This document shows, piece by piece, positions 37,501-50,511 of a DNA stretch of 64,000 nt. Position 1 is the stretch's first letter. Every line of letters starts with the position of its first letter. The stretch comes from Ptychodera flava. Lineage: Eukaryota > Hemichordata > Enteropneusta > Ptychoderidae. The translations under genes were made by a program, and so were the position numbers. The notes under the pieces are model-generated. The model was not told the origin of the DNA and ran no database searches. It was given only the letters and a program-made list of their open reading frames with translations. The stretch spans positions 3,697,001 to 3,761,000 of the forward strand of contig NC_091933.1 in NCBI RefSeq assembly GCF_041260155.1, given 5' to 3'.

Positions 37501-40500
37501 CTGTACATAGGGAATATTACACAAAGACCAGTGATCAATATGTTTCATGCTGTGAAGTTTCACCTGTCAAAATATTTTCTAACTCACCAGTTTTCCAATT
37601 GAGCTGCATCTCTGGTGGTCCATTCTGTGGAACGGGACGGCTGATGAAAGATTTCTTTGGCTGCATTGAAATAAAACTGTGTGACTGTTTCATCACTAGG
37701 GACCTCACACCACCCACGTCTTCAGGGTCTTCTCCAGATTTGGCTTGTGGAAGACGGAATGCTTTGGGACGATCAAACCGAGCCTTGGGGGAAACTTTTT
37801 CTTTGCTGTCCCAAATGCGGAGCTCCAAGGTGTGATTAAATAGTTTCAACAACAGTTCTTTTGTAACAGTGACTGTGTGGCTACAGATTATGAAAACAGC
37901 AGATAAACAGTAAGCAAAAAATAACAATGTTGATTAATTCTTAATAAAAAATTTACCATTGAAGGTAAACAAAATGACAAAATCACTTTTCTACCAACTC
38001 CCTTTCTCATTATGTGAATTTTTGTATGTTATATCACATATCCAATCTTGGCTCACCCATTGAAAAGCAGAAAACAAAATGTTGCATTTAGTCAGCTATG
38101 AGGAGAAATTTATTTCATAGAATAACTCGCCAATACATGATATTAATATAGATAAATTTTTATTTTAATAAACTTTTAAGTGTTTTGAAGATGGGCTCTT
38201 TCTTGTTTGAGAAATTTCAAAAATGTGACATTTGCTTGAACATTCAAATCACATGATAATGATTTTCAAAAATTCACAAGAGATTTTCAGATTTTCTTAA
38301 AGTCTGCACTATCACACATACCTATGTGACCATGCCACCCATGTGTGATCACCTTCCTGCCATGTTTTCAACACTTTAGATTCATGATCTGTATAGATCT
38401 TAGCAGCCATTCCAAATGTAACCACATCAGTCTTGGTTGCGTCTGTGTCATCAGGTAGCAGGTAGTATGAACAGTGGTAGTAATTCTGGGCTTTTGGTGC
38501 CTCCACTATTCTTTTCTTCTTCTTCACCATGTCCTCAAGACGAAAACCTTCCTCCTCCACTAATGTGTAAGATACATACAGTGAAAAATAATCAGTATTT
38601 GCAATGAGAGGAAAAAATGGAAAAATCATACGGATGAGGAAGTTTTGTAACAGACAAACAATTTACAAAAGAAATTCTATAATAAGCTACGAAAGTTCAT
38701 GAGAGTTGTGCATTAGCTGTATGTGCTTGTGCGGTATTGGGCTAGATCTTGTGTCAAACCTAAAAATTCAACTCAATAATATAATGCCTGCTATACAACA
38801 TGAAATATTAAAGGAGAGAATGGCTTTTAATTTTAATAGCTGAACCAATAAAGTTAAATGCATTTAAATTGCACAGTCTGTTTTTGAAGGGAGTTTAATT
38901 TAGTTATTAATACATGTTTTGTTCATTAATTTAATTTGCCAACTGTTGAGTATTTCTTTGTTTCATATTGGAACACAGTTTTGGATGCTTTGTGTCATCA
39001 GATCAAAATTTTCTGTTGACACTTTATAATTATATGACAGTATATTCTTTTATCATTTTCATTTTCTGCCACAATAAAGAAGGTAGTACTATATCTGTGT
39101 GGTTACTTTTTTTATTTTCAAGGACACTCATATCAATGTCTTTTTATCGGCTGTGTTCTGAAAGAATGACCTATCACAAGAGGTCAAATTTAAAGTTTGA
39201 TTGCAGAGGAAATGTACAATATCAACCTAAAAGGCAAACAAGACTATACAATGAAAGAATAAAATGCCTTATCATGGAAACATAATTATCGGAGACTGAA
39301 TATTTTCACACAAAAGCCATACTTCTTAGAAAGGAGGAAGCAAGACTTGTATGAAGTTGCCATGGTGACAAGAGGCATAAGAGTACAGGCTGAACCTGGA
39401 AACACATTTGAACAACGTAGACAAATATGGTCGACACTTAAAATTCATCCGTGAAAACTGATATTGATTGGATCGGTAACCAATAAACTCAATGTAGAAT
39501 TGATATGTAATTGCTTGACGACAGATTTGTCTTGTTAATAAAAAAATCCTGGCAGCCTTTGTGAGTGCTTAATAGGTGAACATGAGGCTAATGACAGAAA
39601 ATTATACCTTTCTGTGACTAGGCAATTTCCCGGTGTGCCGCCTCACATCAAATGAAATTAAGTATGTTCATGGCAGCAAAAATATGCCATTACAAATTAA
39701 TATTAAACAATTGCATTTCAGAAGCAAATGTTGCAAAGAAAACACTGACGACAAATTAGTTACTAGTCACAGGTGTGGTTCATACTACCTTCAAATGGGA
39801 ATCAATTCAATTTGTCTGTGTTCGCGCTGCCCATTCGCCACGTTCGCAAATGCGAATGGAAATCAGCAGTGGCGAAGAAAATCGATCCTAATTCGCCACA
39901 TTGGCGAAAGTGATTTTGTTGAAAAAATTCCGCAAAAAAAGCAAAAACGTGGGGTTTTTAAGTCTTTTGTTGATCTGCGCTTCTCTTTCGGCGATTCGCG
40001 AAAAAACTATATCTACTTCCGTATTGATCTCTCCGATCTCGAGCCAAGTCTCGCGAGAGATTTGACGTCAATTTGTATAGTGTACAGCATGCACATAATG
40101 ACTATCGCGAGAATTGAAAATGCAGGCAGACGCAATCGAGCCCTAGTCTCGCGATAAATTTGACGTCATTTTGTCTAGTGTACAGCAAGCAAAGCGAACA
40201 CTCGCGAGAATTGAAACTTTTGCTACAGCAGACATACGCGTGTACGCATTTTAATCGTGGTCACAACGTTCGGTGTTGAAATTTATTTGCATCGTGGTCT
40301 GGACGTTCCGTGTTGCGCATTTTAATCGAGGTCTTATTTTAATGGTGGTCGATTTGCATCGCGGTCCTCATGGTCCCGTATTGATGTTCATAAAAATCGC
40401 CATCCCAGCGACGCATTCCGTGTTGTTGTCGATTTGCATCGCGGTCACGACGTTCCGTGTTGTTGTTCATTAGAGAGGTTACAATCTAATTACGTGTACG

Positions 40501-42835
40501 TCTGAAGGCACACAGTGGCGTACGCGTATCCATGATCAGTTGTGATTTTTTTGGTTGATTTTGCCGTATTATTTTTTCAGAAACATACGAAATTCGTCTA
40601 GTTTTAAGAAACAATTAATTTCTCTACGTGAGGACTATTCAAGCTCGTTGTATCCTCGCATTAAATTTACCGATTTTCTGTAGGCCTAATACAGTTATTT
40701 ATGTGGTTTACGGAAATCTTTGTGACAGCTTCAGGTAGAAAGTTGAATTAGACAACATTTCATTTATGTCAGGAAATCATAGCACGTACGTCTTGTTCAG
40801 GTGAACTCTGCGGAATTTTCTGATATCAAAGATGTTTGCTAATTTACAATGATACTCATACTAGTACTTAACGAGATTTCCTGTCTAAATTCCCGCAAAT
40901 CACCAAGAAATCTAAAAATTACTACACGTAATTAAGATTACATGTAGAAGTGTCGTTTGATGACGTTCCGAACGTCTGTGCCACATATACGAGACGTCTT
41001 GTATGACGTGACAAAGACGCTACGTGTACTGATGTAACGCAATAACGTGTAACCAACTTCTATTTTAATCGCAGTCCGAACGTTCAGTGTTGCTGTCATG
41101 CTGTTGATTTGCATCGCGGTCCCAACCTTCCGTGTTGCAGTTCATTTTAATCGTGGTCTCAATGTTGCGTGCTGCTGTCGATTTGCATCGGGGTCCAGAA
41201 TCAAGCAATTTTCAGTGTTAAAATGAAGACAACTGGATACAAGGTTGATGTGTTGATAGTTTATTCTTGTGCATGCAACCGACATTGGAGATTATAGCAT
41301 TATAGAAAGCTTTGTTTTCGTAAAAATGTGTGGCTAATAAAATTTGTCTGTGGCTAATAAAATTTGAAACTATTCGCCACAGTGGCTAACAGCTTTCGAA
41401 ACCCAGCGCTAACACAGTTTGTGATATTTTACTGTCTACCAAACTTGGAATGAACGGACATATCCTGGAATTTGATAATTTATTATATATCCTAAAACAG
41501 AGTTTTTCAGCTCTTAAAAATTTTTCAAACCATTTCTGAATACACCTGTTGTCATTGTTCGACGTGTAACATAAAATCACTACATGCAAAATGGCAAGTA
41601 AGAACTGTTTGACTGAATTTGGACAAAAATCACGTAAACTTCATAAGATATTCAGTGATAAAATTTTCACAGATAGTCTTGAAAGTCAATTATTTAAAAA
41701 GATTTTTAACAATTTTCTTAAAAAAGAAATTCAAATGTAATTTCAAGTAATTCCCTAAATCTACGGGGTATGTAATATAGTGTAGGAAAGTTTGTTTCAA
41801 AATTCGGAATGCGTTATTGTCATTCTTTTAAAAGAAATCTGTAATAAATTGTTCTTTCTTAATCATCTTTTTACCAGGCTCAATAGACAAACCACAGAAA
41901 TAACTACAACTTGGGAGAAAGAGGACTAAATGATGCCAACTTTGGTATTTAATCACCGTATATTTTAAGCCTTTTTATCCATAGAAATCATAACTACCCC
42001 TATTTTTTAAGCGTGTTGTTTATTCCTGAAACAAAAAAAATCCATGGCTTTATTCTTTTAATCACTATAAACCATTAAATTTGATGAGGAAAAATACACA
42101 GGTTATACTGTACTTTGTATTTTTTCTTGTCAGATAGGATTATCTTTGCAAGGTACAATGCTTATAGAAATTGGCATTGAAAACAAATTTGATGAATTTT
42201 ATTTGCATACTGCAGCATTTTTCATTTATATTGAATCATTTGGGTCTTATACAGTGAGGCTTGTTCTACAAACATACTTAAAAACACTTAGGCCTAGTAT
42301 TGATCGGTTGGATTGTCTTGCAAATTGCAAATAGACGCAGATGATTAATATGCATGCTTTGACCTGGGATACCTGCGTCTAGTTTACAATAACAGGCTTG
42401 GGGTAAAAGTCACAATTGCGTCTTATAAATCACAGTTTTCTACTTGTACAAGAACATTGTAAACACCCTAGACTCACTTGTAGGTATGGCTTTGGCAATG
42501 GTGACAGTCAATGTCACATTATGCACATCCTCTTTGGTTTCCATAGATCTCTTCTTCTTTTTTCCTTTACCACTTCTTCTAGACATTGTGGATCCTCTTG
42601 ATGTGCTGGCCCTACTGCCTGGCTTACTGTCCGTTTCCTCTGCTTTATTTTCTGATTCAGTCTTTTCCTCACTGGGGCTTTCTATCCGAGTCTCTGTATG
42701 AAGGCTTTCAGTCAGCTCCTTCTCATCAGTGGCTTCAGTGCCATCTTCTTCATTCTTTGTTCCTTCTGTTGTAGCTACTGTGCCATCATTGGACTTTGCG
42801 TCCTGGCTATCCACATTGCTTTTGTTCTCGGACAT
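25246..42835 (-). CDS. CFAP92: CFAP92/KIAA1257-like cilia- and flagella-associated protein, 18 coding exons
   Basis: Family assignment is from memory of KIAA1257/CFAP92 (DUF4550-type) proteins, a probable axonemal protein of unknown mechanism; it is less certain than the gene model. Coding exons: 42478-42835, 38322-38559, 37588-37880, 37054-37273, 36306-36562, 35476-35928, 34286-34447, 33721-33933, 32557-32687, 31507-31667, 30770-30912, 30075-30265, 29306-29423, 28709-28878, 28221-28373, 27315-27527, 25968-26566, 25246-25517. Phases match at every junction except the last. The product is about 1,448 residues. Residues 1-110 are acidic Ser/Glu/Lys-rich, ending in a basic KGKKKKR patch; about 385-430 is a Lys/Gln/Glu-rich probable coiled coil; an Ala/Lys-rich helix (about 465-485) precedes a conserved block with LNPLVIKV and LPVYCKYKF. 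Later blocks include ARIIYIFEY, GEMHIFVLEGL and LLYVRDMVPKPC. No enzymatic motif or membrane segment was seen. Confidence 0.75.
29534..29817 (+). repeat. 73-bp tandem repeat, four near-identical copies
   Basis: Copies start at 29534, 29607, 29680 and 29753 with ATTTGGACACATCAAACTTA and end GTAAATTGTCATGG. Copies 2-4 appear identical and copy 1 differs at a couple of bases, so the expansion is recent. It sits in an intron of the CFAP92-like gene, between exons 12 and 13. Confidence 0.9.
40041..40217 (+). repeat. Two-copy repeat of about 97 bp with CRE-like TGACGTCA cores
   Basis: Copies at about 40041-40119 and 40138-40217 share GTCTCGCGA, TTTGACGTCA, TAGTGTACAGCA and TCGCGAGAATTGAAA. TGACGTCA, the consensus cAMP-response element, is present in both. 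The region is more CpG-rich than its surroundings. It lies in intron 1 of the CFAP92-like coding region. Confidence 0.65.
40248..41195 (+). repeat. Short interspersed repeats with ATTTGCATCGCGGTC and TTTTAATCG motifs
   Basis: Two related words alternate: (GA)TTTGCATCGCGGTC at about 40287, 40351, 40431, 41106 and 41176, and TTTTAATCGNGGTC at about 40248, 40318, 41064 and 41144. Each is followed by variants of ACGTTCCGTGTTG. Spacing is roughly 30-45 bp within the clusters at 40248-40475 and 41060-41195. No coding sense is evident. Confidence 0.6.
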
Positions 42836-44009
42836 TTTCCCTGATTAATCTGAAGAAACAAATGGAAAAGTTAAAAATGTATAGCTTTATGTTTTATTAT
42901 AGAGTGATGGTGGGGGCATAAAAGAAGAAAAGAAACAGGGAATCTTGGCAATTAATACATTTAAAAACTTTTAAGCAACACACAACATAACAAAGTGCTG
43001 TTTTCATACAGTTTTGTGAGCACAATTCATTTGTTAAGAAGATGCAACTATTTTTTACATGTTCATTTGTTTCTGAGCACTGATGTTTTGTTTGTTTTCT
43101 TTACTGTTTGGAGAGGGAGGAGAGTATGTAGGCAGACCACTTGAGGCAAGCAGTTGTTTGTTTTCCACGCAACTGTGGCGGAGTTTGTAAAATAATAATA
43201 TTTATCTGTGCACATGCACCAAGTGAAGCTGTCATAAGGTTTAGTGATGATAGTGACCCTCCCAGAACTCCACGGATCCATGGCCATAGGTACGGTAATA
43301 TTTGTTATTTCTAGTCACGAAAGTCCTACATAAATTCAAATAAACTTGCAAGTGTTGTCGAATTAAATTCATTCGATAAGTAACCACTAAATATCACACT
43401 GGTGATTATATTTGCGCTGAAAACTTTGAGGGTTTCACTTTTTAACTCATGGGGGGTTGTAAAATTAGCGTCAAGACGACCTTCAAAAAGCTGCGAGAAC
43501 TGTGAAACAACTACTCTTGTCCTATTCTTATTACATGCTAGTTCAAGACGTTAAAAGGCAAATGTATCCGTCTTGTTACACTTGTGCTTCAACCATATAG
43601 GAGTGGCGAGTCGACATGATACGAGGGGCTGCTATATCTAGCTAGACGGCATAACGTACAGACTACTACTTGGTTATGTGATACGCACACAGGGTGCCAT
43701 GATTGAAGCGATGGAGGCGCACAGAGGGCACGTTTTCAACTCGCTCGTAAGGTGATCGGTGTCAATCTCTGAGCTATGAACCGAAGTCACGATAGGGAAT
43801 GACGAGTTATCAGTTTGGATTTACGGCAGTATGGTATGCAACAGACTCGCACAACTGTGGACGCAGTAAAGGAGTATGAGCGATTATTTAGCCTCAGCCT
43901 TAGGATACACACGATATGCCTTGACGATAACACAAGTTCTGTTGCCAATCGATCGAACGCTCCGAAACGTTCCAACTTCCATTATAGAACACGACAGAAG
44001 AAGCTTACC
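42836..44009 (-). other. CFAP92: 5' non-coding exon and first intron of the CFAP92-like gene
   Basis: The exon holding the ATG begins at 42849, after a clear acceptor (TGTTTCTTCAG), 14 bases before the start codon. The matching donor is CACATTTCAG|GTAAGC, whose exon ends at 44009 and extends upstream for an unknown distance, probably about 50-200 bp. The promoter would therefore lie near 44.1-44.3 kb. Confidence 0.5.
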
Positions 44010-44523
44010 TGAAATGTGGACGGATCTGTGGGTTCTTTCTTGCTGCGATCGACAACTAAGACATGGTGCTAAAACCACGTAATCCCTGAAAATACGGCAT
44101 ACATTCCACAACCACTCTACATTTACCAAGTTTACTTTACAGGAAGTTCACTCTGTACTTCAGTTCTGTTTCGAACTCCAGACGAAGCTTCGTTATCCGT
44201 CCGCGTACAAGAAAAGAACACCGTTCAAAAATTCCCGTTCCTTCACTTTTGATCAAAGCTATGTGGTTATAACACGATGACGAATATCAAAGTGATATAG
44301 TGTTTCAAATTATTCCATATTAGTTCCAATCCTTTCGACATTTACAAGACGACTGCGAACCAGCATGAAAATAGCCCCACTTGGCGGATGAAGCGTTGAT
44401 GTCGAATGAAGTGATTCAATCTGTTGCTACAACACTGCTCAGGCAAAAACATTTGCATAACAATAAGACCTGCCGGACGACCTAACTCCCCTGCATGCAC
44501 CATGTGAACTCTGAAAAGCGGCG

Positions 44524-44561
44524 CACAGTCCCTCTATCCACCGGTGGATAGAGGGACTGTG
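44524..44561. repeat. Perfect 38-bp palindrome
   Basis: CACAGTCCCTCTATCCACC is followed directly by its exact reverse complement, with no spacer (centre CCGG at 44541-44544). GC-rich words (GCGGCG) flank it on both sides. It lies about 0.5 kb upstream of the 5' non-coding exon of the CFAP92-like gene. Confidence 0.9.
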
Positions 44562-44749
44562 AGCGGCGGTATACAGGTATACTGTACGGTGGAATGCATC
44601 TCATTGAACACTGCACAACGTGGACATTTTACAGATATTCGATGCCAATTGTCTTTATACCTCCCATTTTACATGGAAAAGCGTGCATCAAATACTTTTC
44701 TGCATCGCCAATTTCTAACCATTTTTGTAAAAATAATTGTTTTCACACA

Positions 44750-44776
44750 GTTACTCTACCCGCGGGTTAGAGTAAC
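44750..44776. repeat. Near-perfect 27-bp palindrome
   Basis: GTTACTCTACCCGC pairs with GCGGGTTAGAGTAAC apart from one missing base in the left arm; the centre is CCGCGG. It lies 190 bp from the perfect palindrome at 44524-44561. Confidence 0.8.
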
Positions 44777-47090
44777 CGTGTTTTCCCACTCCACATCTTT
44801 CATTTTAATTGCAAGGTCTTCAATACAGTGCAAGCTTTATTTGACCATTGATATCGACAATGGAGTGAATATTAAAATTGAAAAAAACTAAAAGGGTTAC
44901 TTATGTGAGGAAATGCTTGGTCATAAAAGTGTACTATTACTTCATCATATATTCATGTTTTAAACCTTCAGGCATACTGAGAACACAATTAAAAGTGATG
45001 AATGATAGTGATGAAACAAGACAAATAAAATTATGCAACTTCGGCTGATTAAACCGTGTTTTACACATTTACACAGGCCATAAGTCACTGCCTACAGCCT
45101 TATGGCATAGATTCAGTTTGAAGAAACTATGATAGTTTCATAATTTAAGAACTTAATTTTTTCTTTTCAAAGGGATTAAAACAATAGCTGAGAGACATCT
45201 GGATACTTTCGTGCATTTTTTCATTGTTAAATCAAGTATACAAAGTCTATAAAACTTGTGAGAATTTACAATATTTATAAGACACTTAAGTCATCCTATT
45301 TTTAATATGGAATAAAAAGGCATATTTCCATTCCACAGAATAAGAAATTGAAGTATTGACATAAAAAATGGCTACAAAACATTACAATATAAGCTGAACA
45401 TTTTCTTCCTATTTCTGCAGCATTTATCAGTCTGTTATATACATATTAGCAATACTTGCCAAAATATCTCTTTCTTCAGACCCTATGAACATTTTATTGT
45501 TGAAAAAAGTAAGTCACTAATAAACTTACACAAATTCTCTCTCCAAGGTAATGTCATAGCGTACTTGACATACTTCTTCCATATTAATACCTATCATACT
45601 TCAATGTCCACTTGTATATTTGGTAAATGACTGAAGCAGCAACATTGCTGATATAGAAAAGTAAAAATTCCACAAAATTTTAATGTTTCTTGTATACAGG
45701 CTTTATGTGCATGCCTTCTTTACGGCACCAGAAGATTCTTTTTGAAACCAGAGGTGTACTAATTTCCATCAACAAAATTAAGACTTTTGCACAGAATGGC
45801 TTCCACTTCGGATTTAATTAAAATGTAGGTGAACAACAAATAATTTTGTTTTTGAGTTCAAAGTTTAACATATCTTTGAACAGCTTTCCATGAGTAATTT
45901 GTGCATCCTTTGATGGGAGCTATGTGTCTGAAAACTGAAATCATTATTCCTTATTTTGAGCAAAGTTTTCTAATATCAAATTGGTTAACATTTATAAATA
46001 GGTATACCATCCAATTTTCCAACAAAATTTTCAGAACATTCTCTTGAAGACAATTGTTGTGTGAGCTACCTTGTTGAAGCTATCCAATTCATAAAAGAAG
46101 TTTTAATTCCTTTGCAACCTTGTGTTATCTGTGGAACATGACACGCATACGTAATGAGAGTACCTGCCAATGTCTTTGCATTTGTTTATGTGTGAATTGT
46201 GCTCTGCATGGCAATTAGTGATTTTGAAGTCTCAAATTTTTATTGGATGTGATAGTCAATATGGTTGTCTGACACCGTGATAGGTGATTTTCATGTCAGA
46301 CATTTTTTCCATTAAATTGGCCAGACTTAACAACATGGTCATCATATAATCATGCAAAGACATTCATGGCCAACAGCTTTGCTAGTTTCAACACTTGTCA
46401 TATCAAATAAGGTTTTCAGACAGTCTCTTCAACTAAAATACAAAAAAAAATAACATATGTTAAATTACTGCTGTTTTGTGGTTGTCATACCCACTTAGTC
46501 ACAAAAATGTTGATGTTAATGTTGTGTAAATACCTGCTGGGAAATCATTGTCAGCTCCTTGTACAGTCTACTAGTCCCTATCGCCGATGTGTTTAATTAT
46601 GTAATCGACAGAATTGTCTGTTATCAAAGTAAACAAGCAAAGAAATTTCAATGTTTTAATTTCAATCTCTTCACACTTTCATACAAAGATAATGAGCTAT
46701 GTCTGCTGTCACAGCATTATGTTGGAGATGATCATAACTACCTACTTCATTCATACGTAACTTTTGACACAAATAATGAAATCTTAAAATTCTAAAAGTT
46801 TCAAAACCAATCTTCACATCACATCAGGCCAAATCACCAACAAAGTTGTAAAAACAGGTGATTTTTTCTTCTAATTTCTTGTGACATTTGTACTGTTGTA
46901 GGTGTGAGGATTTAGTGAAGTAACAAAGGTATACGTGAATTTGTGTCAAATATTCATTGAGAACACAACACTGCTCATGCTTAATTCCCTGTGAACAGGT
47001 TTACAGTCACCATTTGATAAGGTGATAAAATGGTGAAAGGGTTTAAAGTCAATCAGAAAATCACTGCTGGTTCAAACATCTAATCTAGTA

Positions 47091-47202
47091 GATATGAAAT
47101 ACTATTAATGCATAGTTTGTAGCATAAACACTTTTTGTCAATTTTTTAATGGATATGAAATGCTATCCATGCATAGTTGGCAGCATAAACACTTTTGTCA
47201 AA
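47091..47202 (+). repeat. Two-copy tandem duplication, 61-bp period
   Basis: GATATGAAAT, ATGCATAGTT and AGCATAAACACTTTT recur in order at 47091 and 47152, with several differences between copies. Confidence 0.7.
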
Positions 47203-50200
47203 TCTTTTACTTGTACAGCCTTGCCAAATACTGTAAGCAGGTTGAACAAAAGTAAATGTTAGGAGACTGCAAATGGAGTTTTTTAAGTCAACAGTGACTA
47301 TATCTCTTCATGGAGGGTAGAAAATAACAAAGACACAAGACAACATATTATTTTTTGATTAGTTTATTGTTTAACTCATCTGACTGTAGGTATCACATAG
47401 TGGAACAGTTGGATTGCTACAATCTGATCTAAATCATTCTTTCGTTAAAACATGCATCTTAAGTCAGTTGGCAATAATATCATACAACGTGAGCCTGAAA
47501 TATAATCTTAAATTAAACATAATTTTATACGAGTTTTGTTTTTTCAAAAAAAAAAAAGAAGGAAAACTGACTTGCGGAGACAAAAGTTACTTCCTATGAA
47601 CTAACAAAACAATCTACACAGGTGCTTCAAATCTCTGCTGCAATTCACCATGCATACCATTGCAAGATTTCAGGCTAAACCATTCCCATTTACAACACAG
47701 ATTAGGGGTAGACAACCCTAGATGTTCTATAATTTTTATTTCTTACTCTTGAATGTGGACGCCATACAAATCGCGGAAAAAATTTCATTTTTTTTCAATT
47801 CAATTGATTTTTTTAAAATTTCATTTTCGCCTTTTTTCATTGAGTAAATGTTCAAGATGTGAAGCAACATATTTTGTATTATTATCCTTGTTGTAAAGGT
47901 TGTGATGGCTTCACAGAGAAGTTTACGAATTGCACAGCAAAACCTTGAACTATTTTTCCTTTGAAAATCTAAAAAGAGGATTGAGACACATTTCTTAACA
48001 AATCTTTTGAAGTGAACATTATCATTTTCCATGGTCAGACATAATTGGAAGGACCATGATTTCATCAGTTTTAAAACACCAAACAATGGGGAATGGCTTA
48101 CCCTTGACACATCAAGGTTTCAAATCAATCAAGATGCTACACCATGATGACAAAAAGTACAAAAAATATGAATCATCGACTACTGAATGCTACAAAAACC
48201 AATGATGTACTAAACAGATGGGTTAGGGTAGCTGTGTTTGGAAACCAGTATGACTTAAAACTGGTGATCATTATCTATAATCTGTTCTATTAACAGCTAT
48301 AATTGCAAAAAATGCCCATGAAAAACACACAAATAGCAGGATGAAAAATATCTACAATGAGTTGATAGATACAAAGAGGAAGCCAATCAAAGGCTGAAGG
48401 GGACAGCTAATTTTAACTTAAAGGGGTTCACTTATAATATTTGTTAAAAACATTTTAAATAAAATTCTGGACGGTGGGGTGCAGGAGGCTATGATAAATA
48501 GAAATTTCCCACAGATGTTCACGGCAGGGATTGAAACATCTTCCCAGCAGCATTTATATTATCATGTGACTGAACAGTGAAAAAAAACAGTGCAAGCTGG
48601 CAACTACAGAATTTCAACAGCTATGACAACCACACACAAGACAGTATATGCAAATGAGATGCCTTTTAACACAAGATTTTGCGGCAATCTGTTATCAAGC
48701 AAAAAACCATTTCCTTGTTAGTTTGAACATATACAACACAGACTGAAAGAAACAGGGAGTTGGAAGAACTTGAGTCTCACTGGGAGGAAGGAAGGATTAT
48801 ACATATGGTACAAAGGACTATAACATATACTAACTTGAGTTTGTAGCTTGTACTATTGAGAAGTATACATGAACATTGATTCACAAACACTGGACATGAA
48901 CAAATGGCATAATGAAAGAGTTACATAAATTATACACTGGACAATGTAAAAATTTGCTGCAGAGCCAGGAGAAAACACTTTTCCAATGCAGGTAGAATTC
49001 ACCTCAGAGACAGATTTTCTTCCATCCAAATATCTACAATACTATTGGTGATCTGTTGCCTGTGTGGAATCAGTTTGAGGGCCTTTCAAGTAAATGAAAT
49101 GTTTTCAGTGAAAAAAAAAACATTCCTCATAGAGTTAACATGGGTGAGTAAGCGCCATTTTGATTTCAAATATCAATACAGTTTCAATACCAAATTTCTC
49201 AAATCATAAAATTTGAGCGGTGATGACTGATTTTATTCTTGATTATGAAAGAGACTGCTTTCAGGTTTCCTTGTCAAAGCAAGTTTAGGAGAAAGATTAA
49301 AAACTTTTCACATGTTGAAGAATGAACCACACTGCACAGGCTAAGGTCAAAGGAAAACTCAATCATCTCAGGCATGTTAAGATGAACACGTTTCCATCTA
49401 ATAGGAGAACCCATTGGTTGTACTGGATATCAAAGTGCCATTGGATTGCTCTGATCTGGGGTGTTCTAAGAGGCAATTCTGCGTATGCATTTTGGAGCAA
49501 TGAAGCATCTGCAGGAATGAATAAGAGGTTGATACAACCTCATTTTCTAAAACATACCTAGCTGACAAAAGACAATGTGAACAAACAATATCCCTATAAA
49601 GAGCAAGATATATAAGATATCTCATTGAAATAAAATGATATTATGTCTATCATGCATGTATTAGAAAATAATACATCCTATTACAGCATGACAGCACAAC
49701 ACTGACTGATGCATGTTGTATTTTTTAATTGATTTCCAACAGATGGTATATACTGGAACTGTATTTTCCGCACTGTATCTTTTGACATGAATTGCAATGA
49801 ACAACTTTGAGGGTCAAGATTGAGAGCAGAAGGTGGCAATATATGTGATAAAGTCCACAGTGCCTATCATAACATGGCACCTAACGCATTCTCTATTGCA
49901 CTGCCATGTAGACACTTTCATTGAACTATGAAACTTGTGTGGTGACTTGCAACCAATAGACTGTTTCTCCCTACACTTATTACTAAAAAAATTAATATTT
50001 GAGTGTCAGATACTAAATTGCCAAAACATTTTACACATAGTTTGGGAAAATTATAACAATATTTTTGGATAGAACAAAAACAACTCAACCATTGCAGAGA
50101 ACATTGCTCAAAGAATTGAATGTAAATGACTTAAAAAATAAAATAGACTGAAATAAGACATGATAATAGTTGCTCATAACAACGTCTAATCTTTGGTATG

Positions 50201-50470
50201 AACTCATCACATTATTCACTCATAGTTACCTTACAGAACAACAATCGTTTCATTCTGGAAAGTGTCCAAGGAGCAGTAAGTGTATTAATAGTGAGGGCTT
50301 TGAGTAAAAACATACTATTTCCTATTATTGATAACAAGCGATGTCTTGGTATTCTCCAAATGGTTCTTTCATGTTCATACACACTAATTCAACCTCCTAC
50401 ATTCAAGCAGCCAAACTGCTTGTGCACAACATCAAAATGATTACTGTAGACATGTTGTCTTTTGTAACAT

Positions 50471-50511
50471 TTTCATGGGGTAACACTTTCATGGGGTAAC
50501 ACTTTCATGGG
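50471..50511 (+). repeat. 16-bp tandem repeat, 2.6 copies
   Basis: TTTCATGGGGTAACAC occurs twice in full and once in part. Confidence 0.85.

Noticed and set aside
39633-40157. 174-codon open frame on the plus strand
   Set aside because: It runs through the CRE-bearing repeat block inside an intron of the opposite-strand gene and shows no domain.
42444-42701. Open frames opposite the first coding exon of the CFAP92-like gene
   Set aside because: Antisense shadow of the acidic/basic low-complexity N-terminus.
44544-44891. 115-codon open frame on the plus strand
   Set aside because: It starts within the perfect palindrome and crosses the second one; the protein has no recognisable feature.
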